Below, piece after piece: positions 35,196 through 42,921 of a stretch of DNA of 63,317 bases. Position 1 is the stretch's first letter. Every line of letters begins with the position of its first letter. Under the pieces are notes generated by a model that worked only from the letters and a program-made list of their open reading frames with translations, was not told where the DNA came from and did not search any database. Location of the stretch: contig DDVI01000111.1 of assembly GCA_002345205.1 (NCBI GenBank), positions 1-63,317 of the forward strand. The letters run 5' to 3'. Source of the stretch: Bdellovibrionaceae bacterium UBA2316. Its GTDB lineage: Bacteria; Bdellovibrionota; Bdellovibrionia; Bdellovibrionales; Bdellovibrionaceae. The position numbers and the translations under genes are program-made.

Positions 35196-36959
35196 ATGAA
35201 ATTTAACACTATTAAACGACTTGCTGTTTTAGTAATTGCGGGAAGTTTTTTAACTGTTGCATTTAACAACTGCGGCAAGCCTAAGGCTAATGAGGAAGAA
35301 GCCTCGTCAGGCTCCTATGCCAAGTTAAGTGATGAGCCCTGTGAAGATCAGCTAATGAACTTCTACTCTCGCTCGTATCAACCCTTCTTACTGACTAACT
35401 GTAGTTCTTGCCACTCAACTGGTCCTGGTAAAGGACAAATTGCAAATAAGGATACACAAGTGTCCTACAAAGACTTTATGCAAATCGGTTATTCGAAAGT
35501 TTCGGCTAATGCGATTAGCGATGGTCATAATATTCCATACTCGGGCTCACATCACACACAAACAATTAATGATTTGAAAATCACGTGGATTAAGGCATTG
35601 TCTGAGTACGATTTATGCTTAGGTGGTAATGGCGAGGTGCAAGAGGTTTTAACTATAAAACAACGGGCAACGTTTGCATTAACTCCGAAAACAATTCCTA
35701 CAATGGGTGATAACGAAGAAAGACGCGTGGAATTTACGTTAGCGTCTGACTTATCTCAACTCAAAGATACGCCAGTGCCGAATTTGTATGGCGCTAAGAT
35801 GTCGTTCATGGTTCGCAAAGTATTGAAAGGTACGGATCGAACGTATTCGATTCACTCACCTCGACTTTATGGTGCAACTCAAGATATTCGAGTGAAAGGT
35901 ATTTTCACTAAAATTAATGGACGATATATTCAGTACAGTACAAACTTTGTATTTGCTGATAGTAAAATTGCGAAAAACTCTACGGAAGCGTCTGCGGCTT
36001 CATTAATTTCAACAGGTGCCTTAACTATTGCGGGAGCCATGTTCCCTGACGATACAATTAGTTTCGATTTTGAATTGCTTGAAAAGACAGAGATTCCGCC
36101 GCCGCCTCCTCCTGTGTTTTTGTCATTCGATGGCACTAAGACATTCTTGGCGCCAGCCGGCGGAAGCATTGATCCAGTAGCTCCACCAAATGAAGTTACA
36201 TTTACTGTTAGATTGGATAAACCATCAACAGAGGTCGTGACATTCACATACTCGATCGATACGACGGCCATTTGTAATGGCGGTACGGTGAACGCATCGT
36301 GTTTACCTGACGTGTATTCATTGTTGTGTCCAGGTGGAAATTGCCCGCACGCTAATTCTGCCAAAGTGGGCTTAGCTCGTTCGGTGGTGGGCGCGAGTTT
36401 TAATCGCTTCGATTGGGATTATAAACTAAATGGTACTTCGTTTAGTTTCGAGCCAGGTGAAGTTGTAAAATCATTTACGGTGCGAACATCAAAAGATATT
36501 CGTTATGAAGAAAATAAAGTTTTAACGATTAAGTTAGAAGCGGGTATCGGTAACATTCAAGTTGTTGCTGCTAATTCGTTAGGCCGAATTGTATATAATA
36601 AAATTATGAATCCTGTTCCATCAAACGGGCAAATGACGTACACGAAACTAATGAACGGTGGGACGCTAGATAAAACATGTACTGAATGTCATAACTCAAC
36701 TAAGCGTGACGGTGGTTACGATATTCGTGATTACGAGTTAATGATTTCAAGTAACAAACAGATCTTGGTTCCTGGCCAAGACAAAGTTGTTTACGATGCA
36801 AGCTACAACAAAATTGTAACAGCGGTCAGTCTGATGTATCGCCGTACATTACCGCAGTTTACCCCGGAATCATTATTGATGCCGCGTTTGAAAACTCTGA
36901 CTCCTGCGGAGTACAATGATGTTGAGAACTGGTTAACAAACGGCGCGAAAAATAACTAA
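35196..36959 (+). CDS. cytochrome c-like lipoprotein with Calx-beta-like domain
   Basis: 587 residues from ATG 35196, preceded by GGGGGA. The signal sequence LAVLVIAGSFLTVAFNNCGK ends in FNNC, an unusual lipobox seen in neighbouring genes. A first heme-c-type motif, CSSCH, is at residue 69. After a beta-rich region (about 130-300) and a proline-rich hinge (PPPPPP) comes a Calx-beta-like domain (about 307-465; EVTFTVRLDKPSTEVVTFTY). A second motif, CTECH, is near residue 495. The two-CxxCH arrangement matches Planctomycete-type cytochrome (PSCyt) proteins. Possible surface electron-transfer or glycan-handling protein; inferred. Confidence 0.7.
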   Translation: MKFNTIKRLAVLVIAGSFLTVAFNNCGKPKANEEEASSGSYAKLSDEPCEDQLMNFYSRSYQPFLLTNCSSCHSTGPGKGQIANKDTQVSYKDFMQIGYSKVSANAISDGHNIPYSGSHHTQTINDLKITWIKALSEYDLCLGGNGEVQEVLTIKQRATFALTPKTIPTMGDNEERRVEFTLASDLSQLKDTPVPNLYGAKMSFMVRKVLKGTDRTYSIHSPRLYGATQDIRVKGIFTKINGRYIQYSTNFVFADSKIAKNSTEASAASLISTGALTIAGAMFPDDTISFDFELLEKTEIPPPPPPVFLSFDGTKTFLAPAGGSIDPVAPPNEVTFTVRLDKPSTEVVTFTYSIDTTAICNGGTVNASCLPDVYSLLCPGGNCPHANSAKVGLARSVVGASFNRFDWDYKLNGTSFSFEPGEVVKSFTVRTSKDIRYEENKVLTIKLEAGIGNIQVVAANSLGRIVYNKIMNPVPSNGQMTYTKLMNGGTLDKTCTECHNSTKRDGGYDIRDYELMISSNKQILVPGQDKVVYDASYNKIVTAVSLMYRRTLPQFTPESLLMPRLKTLTPAEYNDVENWLTNGAKNN

Positions 36960-36993
36960 GGCTTGAAGATACTCACGTTGAAGGGAAAGCTAT

Positions 36994-37716
36994 ATGGACT
37001 TAAATAGAATTTTTACAAGACGAAGAAAGTGGTTAGCGGGTATCGCTACCGCATGCATGCTGTTGGTGGTTTCCTTTCAAAACTGCTCGGCTGTAGGCTC
37101 GGCTAGTAGTTCTAAATCAGCTAAGCTATCTTCAGAGAATGATATTTTGGGTGCTCAAGCTTTAGAAATTCTAAGTGCGAAATGTCTAACCTGCCACAAT
37201 CCAGATAAACCCGAGGGTGGAATTTCAGATATCACTGACTTAAATTTCTTGTTGTATTACCGTCTTGTGATTCCTGGTCAGCCGGAAATTTCAGATGTTA
37301 TTCGTGTCATCAAGGAAGGTAGCATGCCTCCTGGTGGTGGCGTATCTGTCAGTGATCTGGCGGCATTAAATCGTTGGATTTTAGAAGGCCTAATTGACGA
37401 CAGTGGTAACGTCGCCATTCCTGATGGCTCGGCTACTTTGGAACCAAGATATAGCAGTATTAAAACTCGTATTATCAACACCAAATGTTTGGGGTGCCAC
37501 AGCGGCGCTAACTTGTCGGGTGGTGTAGATTTAACTACCTATGCGACAACAGTTGCGAACAACATCGCGCGTGCAGGTAACCCAGGTGGTTCTCGTTTAG
37601 TTACGTCTATGGAACGCACGGGTAATGACTTTATGCCCAGAAATGGTGCTCGCATTCCAGCATCAGATATCGCAATTGTTAGACAGTGGATCCAAGACGG
37701 AGCTCAGAATAACTAG
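36994..37716 (+). CDS. di-CxxCH cytochrome c-like lipoprotein
   Basis: 240 residues. The signal WLAGIATACMLLVVSFQNCSA ends in the FQNC lipobox also found at the head of the cluster. Two repeats of a PSCyt/c-type domain follow, each with the order CxxCH ... P..S.l ... MP: KCLTCHNP near 63 with GSMPPGGGVS, and KCLGCHSG near 164 with DFMPRNGARI. The methionine in MPP is the expected distal heme ligand, which supports real heme binding. A GAAGGGA site precedes the ATG. Acts on the cell surface or in the periplasm if lipidated. Confidence 0.78.
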   Translation: MDLNRIFTRRRKWLAGIATACMLLVVSFQNCSAVGSASSSKSAKLSSENDILGAQALEILSAKCLTCHNPDKPEGGISDITDLNFLLYYRLVIPGQPEISDVIRVIKEGSMPPGGGVSVSDLAALNRWILEGLIDDSGNVAIPDGSATLEPRYSSIKTRIINTKCLGCHSGANLSGGVDLTTYATTVANNIARAGNPGGSRLVTSMERTGNDFMPRNGARIPASDIAIVRQWIQDGAQNN

Positions 37717-37765
37717 TCGTTTATCGGGTTTTAGTATTTAAGCTTAGTTGCTTGCCTCTGAATTT

Positions 37766-37789
37766 GACGCCATAATAAATTATGGCGTC
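37766..37789. promoter_or_regulatory. 11-bp perfect palindrome spanning the methyltransferase start codon
   Basis: GACGCCATAAT (37766-37776), two bases, ATTATGGCGTC (37779-37789). The ATG (37782-37784) is inside the right arm and no ribosome site is seen. In RNA the hairpin would hide the start codon; in DNA it could be an operator. Confidence 0.6.
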
Positions 37790-39080
37790 CATTGATCCAA
37801 ATTTGTTTTCTCTTTTGAAATTTCCAAAAAATGAAAGCGATGTATTTTACACTGGTCGATTGCCGTGGCTTTTTAAAGATGTCGATTATTATAAAACGTA
37901 CTGGCACAACAAAAAGAATGAATTTCTAAATTTTCACAAAACTAGTTCCCAAAACATCGATGCTGAACTTAAATCAAAAAAGTTATTTTCCGTAACGACA
38001 CGGCAGCGGCTCGAAGTTTTAAAAAAAGCGCATGATGCTAATTATCTAACGCTATCCAATCTGCTTCAAAGTCTGCAGGCAGCAGCCGCTAACCCATTTG
38101 AAGTTTCGGTTCCCTCTCATCAATCTTTGCATTTGTATCGAAAAAATATCTTCCGCGATTGGGGATGGGAGACTTCAGAAAATCGTCAGGCGGTTGAGTT
38201 GTTAACTGAAGTCATCGGTGTTAACTGGACGCCATCTCGCGTATGCGTGCTGGGGAGCGGAGCGAGTCGTTTAGCCATGGATCTTCATAAAGAGTTTCGT
38301 GTTCCGATGACCGTGGCTGTTGATTTTAACCCCCTTCTTCTTCTTGTGGCTGAGGAAATGTTGAGCGGTGCAACCATTAGTTTATGGGATTTTAATGTTG
38401 CTCCCGTTGAACTCAGTAGTGTGACTCAGGAATATAAGTTAAGGTCTGAATTGGGTTCGCTAGAGGGCTTTCATCTGGTATGTGCTGATGTTACCGAATT
38501 GCCGTTCAAAGAACACCAGTTTGACGCTGTCGTTACGCCCTGGTTAATTGATATTTTGCCGTTTAATTTTAAACTCCTCGCGCAAAGGGTGAATAGTCAG
38601 CTGGACATCGGCGGTCAATGGATCAATTTTGGTCCGCTCGGCTTTTCTAATCGTAATGAATCTGAAAATTTAACTCGCACAGAGCTGACTGAACAGATGC
38701 AGGACTGTGGTTTTGAGGTTGAAAGTGAAAAAATCACTAGCATTAGATACTTAACAGCTAAAAATGAAGTAAATTCTAGAAATGAAACAGTCTATCTGTT
38801 TAAGGCAAGAAAGATCAAACACGCAACGGTAGAACCGTACAGTTTTTTGCCAGAATGGTTGAGTGACACGAGCAAGTCGATACCCCTTTCAGACGACATT
38901 AAAAGGCACCAGCAGCTGGTTCGTTTTCAGGCTGATCTGTTTCATTCGATCGATGGCAAATTGAGTGCAAACCAGTTAGCTCAGTTATTTGCTCAGCATT
39001 ATAAAATGCCGCCAGAAACGGCTTTAGTGATGGTGGTGAATGTTTTGCGCCAGCTAGAAGAGTCGTTAAAGCGAAAATAA
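37782..39080 (+). CDS. N2227-like SAM-dependent methyltransferase
   Basis: 432 residues, cytoplasmic. VCVLGSGASRLAMDLHKEF (about 153-171) is the S-adenosylmethionine-binding loop, VAVDFNPLLLLVA the acidic end of strand 2, and DVTELPFKEHQFDAVVTPWL motif II-III. GGQWINFGPLGFSNRN is the hallmark of the N2227 (carnosine N-methyltransferase-like) family. About 90 residues at the C-terminus form an extra helical domain resembling the small winged domain after some methyltransferases. The natural substrate is unknown. It interrupts the run of CxxCH protein genes and may be part of the same unit. Confidence 0.75.
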   Translation: MASIDPNLFSLLKFPKNESDVFYTGRLPWLFKDVDYYKTYWHNKKNEFLNFHKTSSQNIDAELKSKKLFSVTTRQRLEVLKKAHDANYLTLSNLLQSLQAAAANPFEVSVPSHQSLHLYRKNIFRDWGWETSENRQAVELLTEVIGVNWTPSRVCVLGSGASRLAMDLHKEFRVPMTVAVDFNPLLLLVAEEMLSGATISLWDFNVAPVELSSVTQEYKLRSELGSLEGFHLVCADVTELPFKEHQFDAVVTPWLIDILPFNFKLLAQRVNSQLDIGGQWINFGPLGFSNRNESENLTRTELTEQMQDCGFEVESEKITSIRYLTAKNEVNSRNETVYLFKARKIKHATVEPYSFLPEWLSDTSKSIPLSDDIKRHQQLVRFQADLFHSIDGKLSANQLAQLFAQHYKMPPETALVMVVNVLRQLEESLKRK

Positions 39081-39120
39081 ATCTAAACCAAAGTCGACTC
39101 ATTTAGAGATTTGCTAGTCA

Positions 39121-39498
39121 GTGAAAATCGTTATACAATCAAACAAGATGTTTAAGCTGTTCTGTCTTTCTATTTTAAGTCTTTTGATCGTGAACTGCGG
39201 TAAAGTTAAAAACTCAAGCAGTTCTGACGGGGGATCGGTTGTGGGTACCGCAGAGTTCGTGTCGGCTCGCGAAATTATTGCTTCAAAATGTCTGAGCTGT
39301 CATTCGGCTTGGAGCTCTTATTCATCAGATGACTACGTTAAAAAGGGTTTGGTATTTAAAGGGTCTCCGGCAAACTCATCCCTATACACGCGTATTCGTG
39401 GTAATGATGTTGGTGTCGCAGGTGATATGCCGACTGGGCAACCTAATTTATCACTGACCGAAATCAAAGAAATCAAAGCTTGGATCTCGTCTCTGTAA
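39121..39498 (+). CDS. small cytochrome c-like lipoprotein
   Basis: 125 residues from GTG 39121, or about 116 from ATG 39148; no decisive ribosome site. LFCLSILSLLIVNCGKV is a signal peptide with an IVNC lipobox (Asn at -1 again). One heme motif, CLSCH, lies near residue 57, followed by the class I layout with GDMPTGQPNLS holding the likely Met ligand and a final helix EIKEIKAWISSL. It is a short single-domain relative of the protein at 36994. Confidence 0.75.
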   Translation: MKIVIQSNKMFKLFCLSILSLLIVNCGKVKNSSSSDGGSVVGTAEFVSAREIIASKCLSCHSAWSSYSSDDYVKKGLVFKGSPANSSLYTRIRGNDVGVAGDMPTGQPNLSLTEIKEIKAWISSL

Positions 39499-39522
39499 AA
39501 ATAGAATCTATGAAAATATGAG

Positions 39523-39538
39523 GTGCCTTTTTAGGCGC
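39523..39538 (+). terminator. possible terminator of the surface cluster
   Basis: GTGCCT, four T, AGGCGC form a 6-bp hairpin 25 bases after the last CxxCH gene. No T-run follows. Confidence 0.3.
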
Positions 39539-39642
39539 GTCGTCTAATTCGTTTCCACTCAAATATCAGTTTAATATAATCGAGCGGGTTCGTTATTTTG
39601 CAGTTTTTTTTATCGCACGTATTAACTGCGGTGGAGACGTCG

Positions 39643-40617
39643 ATGAAGCTGTTCGTTAGGGTCATGTTGTTAACTCTGTTATCTTTGAGTTTAAATGCTC
39701 GGCCGGTATATTTTATTGGCGATATTCACGCGGATATCGATGCTTTAAAACGAATTCTTATTGGCTTAAATTTAATAGACAAAGAGTTAAAGTGGATCGG
39801 TGGTGATGCTGAGTTAGTGACTCTAGGAGATCACTTAGATCGTGGTCCTAGCTCGCGCCCCGTATTGGATTTGCTGATGAGGCTAGAATCTGAGTCACTG
39901 CGTACGGGTGGCAAGGTCACTAACCCTATTGGAAATCATGAGTTTCTAACAGCTGATGGTCACTATGGCTATGTTCAAGGAGGAGACGCCCTAAATTATC
40001 GTGATTTTAAGTTGGGCGCACGCGGCAGTGGATACGAGAAGGCGTTTGTGGGTGATACCGTCTATGCGAAATGGTTTCGGCAACGTCCGGCGATGTATGT
40101 CGTGGATGACACTCTTTTTGTTCATGCTGGCGTGACTGAAAAGATGCTAAATCATTCAATTAACCAAATAAACCAACTCGTTACTGACTGGATGAAATAC
40201 GTTCAAGGGGTTGGGGATCAGCCTCATCCTTCTACGGCTTGGGTGGTTCAAGGTGATGGACCTTTGTGGACAACGAAACTCAGTTATCGCGCCGATACTT
40301 TTAAGCGCGATACGGAAAACAAACACAGACTGCCCGTGGAAATGTTAGACCAGTTATTAAACCATTTCAATGTTAAGCGAATTGTGGTCGGACATCAGCC
40401 CATCGAAGATATGGATAAAGCGGTACATCACCCGTTCTATGGCTCTCGTGTCGTGTCTGCCGATACGGGAATTAGTATTTCTGATAACAAGATTGTGTCT
40501 GGTTTTAGACTTGAAAATGAAATCGTGACCGGGTTTCATTTTGATCGGCGTTCACAGGTTGTATTGAATAAAGTCTATTCGCAACCAGCCCAGAGCGCCT
40601 GCCAACGGTTTTATTAA
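39643..40617 (+). CDS. exported calcineurin-like metallophosphoesterase
   Basis: 324 residues from ATG 39643, which has GGTGGAG just upstream; an in-frame TTG at 39598 does not. Signal peptide LFVRVMLLTLLSLSLNA. The five metallophosphoesterase motifs are present: GDIHADIDAL, LGDHLDRGP, NPIGNHEFLTADG, FVHAGVT and VVGHQPIED. The pattern is that of Shewanella-like phosphatases in the PPP superfamily, which remove phosphate from proteins or small molecules. Export suggests action in the periplasm. Its stop overlaps the convergent barrel-protein gene by four bases. Confidence 0.85.
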   Translation: MKLFVRVMLLTLLSLSLNARPVYFIGDIHADIDALKRILIGLNLIDKELKWIGGDAELVTLGDHLDRGPSSRPVLDLLMRLESESLRTGGKVTNPIGNHEFLTADGHYGYVQGGDALNYRDFKLGARGSGYEKAFVGDTVYAKWFRQRPAMYVVDDTLFVHAGVTEKMLNHSINQINQLVTDWMKYVQGVGDQPHPSTAWVVQGDGPLWTTKLSYRADTFKRDTENKHRLPVEMLDQLLNHFNVKRIVVGHQPIEDMDKAVHHPFYGSRVVSADTGISISDNKIVSGFRLENEIVTGFHFDRRSQVVLNKVYSQPAQSACQRFY

Positions 40618-41588
40618 TTTAAAGTGTAGGTAAGTCCAAGCATCCAAGCTAAGGCGTAGCTACGTAAATGAGTCCCGAAAGATTGAACTAATTCGTAGCG
40701 ATAATTTAAGCGCCAACGCGTATCCAGATAATAAAAGTAATGAGGATTGGCTTGCGGCACTACGATAAAATTTTCTTCTTCAGGCCACTTTGTTGATTTT
40801 GATTGAGCTAAAAAGCCAAACCCCAAATCGATGCGATTGTTAGCGCGCCAGAACAAGCGACCGCCGCCGCGAAACCCTGTCCATGCAATACGACGTTCGT
40901 AATAGTCGCCCGAATCTTTGGTTCCGGCTTGTGCGTTTCCAGTGATGGCGCCAACATTAAACGCATAACCCCACCGTTCGCGATACACGGTGAAGTCATA
41001 ATTAAACGAAACGCCAAAATAGTGGCTTGTGCCCTCCATTAAACTTTTGGTCGCAACGCTAGTTAATTTTAACGTTTCATACCAAGTCGTATAGTCCACC
41101 GTAAAGCCGTGGCGATTTTTAAAGCGAGTCGGCTTGTCATCGGAAAGATCGGTCGAACTGCTCGCGTCCGCTGTAGATGTTTCGGCCTTGGGTTGTGGTG
41201 CAGGCGTTGGTTGTGGAACGGCAACAGGGCGCTGAACGGGTGCTGGTACCGGCGTCGGCGCTGGTGTTGGTTTTTGAACTACCGGAGGTGCCGGAGCTGG
41301 AATGGGTCTTGGTGCTGGCTTAGCGACAGGGCGTGGCTGTTGTTTGGCTGGAACGACTTGACGCTGAACTGGTTTTTGAGTTGGACGTTGTGCCGGTTGT
41401 GGCGCTGGACGGGCAGCTGGTCGCGGAGCCGGTTTTGCTGCTGGTTTTTTTGCGGCAGGCGCTTGTTGTTTTTTTTGCGGCGGAGGCGCATTTAAATCAA
41501 TATCAATATATTGTTGAGCCACCCCTTGTTCTGGCCACACAAGACTGATACTCAAAACAATTACTAAGAAAATATATTTAAAGTCCAT
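40614..41588 (-). CDS. outer-membrane-type protein with long Pro/Ala/Arg/Lys linker
   Basis: 324 residues. A signal peptide (YIFLVIVLSISLVWPEQGVAQ) is followed by about 110 residues of PAPRPAARP/QKPVQ-type repeats, then an acidic DASSSTDLSDD segment and a 170-residue beta-rich domain with alternating aromatic residues and a C-terminal WMLGLTYTLN, as in small outer-membrane barrels. The basic proline-rich stretch could span or bind peptidoglycan or protrude from the cell. It is the second gene after the heme-motif barrel gene (9-bp gap). The repeats produce long frames in other readings that are not genes. Confidence 0.75.
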   Translation of the reverse strand: MDFKYIFLVIVLSISLVWPEQGVAQQYIDIDLNAPPPQKKQQAPAAKKPAAKPAPRPAARPAPQPAQRPTQKPVQRQVVPAKQQPRPVAKPAPRPIPAPAPPVVQKPTPAPTPVPAPVQRPVAVPQPTPAPQPKAETSTADASSSTDLSDDKPTRFKNRHGFTVDYTTWYETLKLTSVATKSLMEGTSHYFGVSFNYDFTVYRERWGYAFNVGAITGNAQAGTKDSGDYYERRIAWTGFRGGGRLFWRANNRIDLGFGFLAQSKSTKWPEEENFIVVPQANPHYFYYLDTRWRLNYRYELVQSFGTHLRSYALAWMLGLTYTLN

Positions 41589-41597
41589 CCTGTTATC

Positions 41598-42761
41598 CTA
41601 TAGCGATAAGTGCAGTTGTGTTTGTATCGACCAAGAGTCACCCACCACGGTATCATCAGATAAATCGCGGCCATTCACTACGGTGAAACGAAACTCAGTT
41701 TTTAAGTAAGGAAAAGCAAGTAAACCAAATGTCCATTTTAAATTATCCGGAGATTTCGTCGACATCGTTTGATTGTAGTATTCCACTTGTGAAAGAAAAA
41801 AATAACCACGTTTAATAAGAGCCATGCTTTGCGCTAAACCATAAGCGCCATTTTTAGCATCGCCCGATTTAGGTTTATTCATGATCATCCCGGCTTCGGC
41901 TAATAAGCTGTTGCCTCTTCCGTATCCGTACTTAGCGTGTCCTGCCATACGCGTCCAACCTACGTAATCATTTTGAGAGAACATCGTTGATCCACCCAGT
42001 CTGAAATACTGATGGATATCTCGCTCGGCCATAAATGATAGGCCTTTTTGGCGTTGGTCTGCGTTTTGTGCTAAGTTTCCGATAAACACATGCGGAGTAA
42101 ATTCCCACGGTTCTTTACGATACATCGCCATCACACCATACGTTTGGTCGTTCTGAGCAACACCCACACGCGTTCGAGAGTACGCCGTATGATCGGCAAT
42201 GCGAATGCCATAGGCTTTGTCCATCAAACCGAAAAACCAAGTCAGGTTATCGTTTTTCATCCAGCGAAAATAATGTTCTCTAGATAAAAACTCAGAGGGT
42301 TTGTTGGGGTCGTTTCGCAAGCTGGCGGGAACCGGGTAGTAACCATAGCTAGCGACCACGACATATTTTTGATCTTGATCAAAAAGCAAAGCAAGGCTGG
42401 CGTCCGCTTGCATATGTACGAATTTTTTCATCGTAGATTCGCTACCTGGGTTTGTTTGAAACCAAAGACCGCGATATTTAAAGCCCGGGCGCACCCACCA
42501 AGGCAATTGTTTTTTTCCTAAAAAACCACTGCGCTGAGAGAGCTCTTCGTCCGAAGTTTTCTCTCCTACAATGCCTTTAGAAATGATCTCTGAGGCGAAA
42601 ACCCCACGGCCGTAATCAGTGAGGGGGCCATTGCCGTGTCCGTTGTAATGACAAAGCATACACGAGCTATAACCGTACCCGATAAAGTCAGGATACGCGC
42701 TAGCCTGTCTGCTGAAAGACAAAGTTATTAGGAGTAGAAACAGGATTCCGGGTAGTTGCAT
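41598..42761 (-). CDS. outer-membrane barrel protein with N-terminal heme-c motif
   Basis: 387 residues with signal peptide (ILFLLLITLSFSRQASA). Right after cleavage comes YSSCMLCHYNGHGNGPLTDYG: CMLCH at 34-38 with a GxG...DYG layout as in cytochrome c-like domains. The rest (about 75-387) consists of about 14-16 amphipathic beta strands (VVVASYGYYP, GVMAMYRKEPWEFTPHVFIG, and a final SIQTQLHLSL), so it is probably a transmembrane barrel. A barrel carrying its own heme site could pass electrons across the outer membrane or be a porin with a covalent cofactor. Cotranscribed with the Pro/Ala-rich protein. Confidence 0.72.
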   Translation of the reverse strand: MQLPGILFLLLITLSFSRQASAYPDFIGYGYSSCMLCHYNGHGNGPLTDYGRGVFASEIISKGIVGEKTSDEELSQRSGFLGKKQLPWWVRPGFKYRGLWFQTNPGSESTMKKFVHMQADASLALLFDQDQKYVVVASYGYYPVPASLRNDPNKPSEFLSREHYFRWMKNDNLTWFFGLMDKAYGIRIADHTAYSRTRVGVAQNDQTYGVMAMYRKEPWEFTPHVFIGNLAQNADQRQKGLSFMAERDIHQYFRLGGSTMFSQNDYVGWTRMAGHAKYGYGRGNSLLAEAGMIMNKPKSGDAKNGAYGLAQSMALIKRGYFFLSQVEYYNQTMSTKSPDNLKWTFGLLAFPYLKTEFRFTVVNGRDLSDDTVVGDSWSIQTQLHLSL

Positions 42762-42921
42762 GGCTAAATGATTCTTTAAACCTAGACCAAAATCAAGAAA
42801 TAGTTGTGGTTTTTTTATAACCTTAGTCGCGAAAACTTGTTTTCCCTATCTGGACCTCAAGAAAACTATGGTTTTGAACGATGAGGACGATGAAAGAAAG
42901 CTTAATTGCAAAGAGGAAGCT

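Noticed and set aside
41109..41548. Trp/Arg-rich and Val/Leu-rich frames opposite the Pro/Ala-rich barrel protein
   Set aside because: They are mirror readings of the CCxGCx-type repeats that encode the proline-rich stalk.
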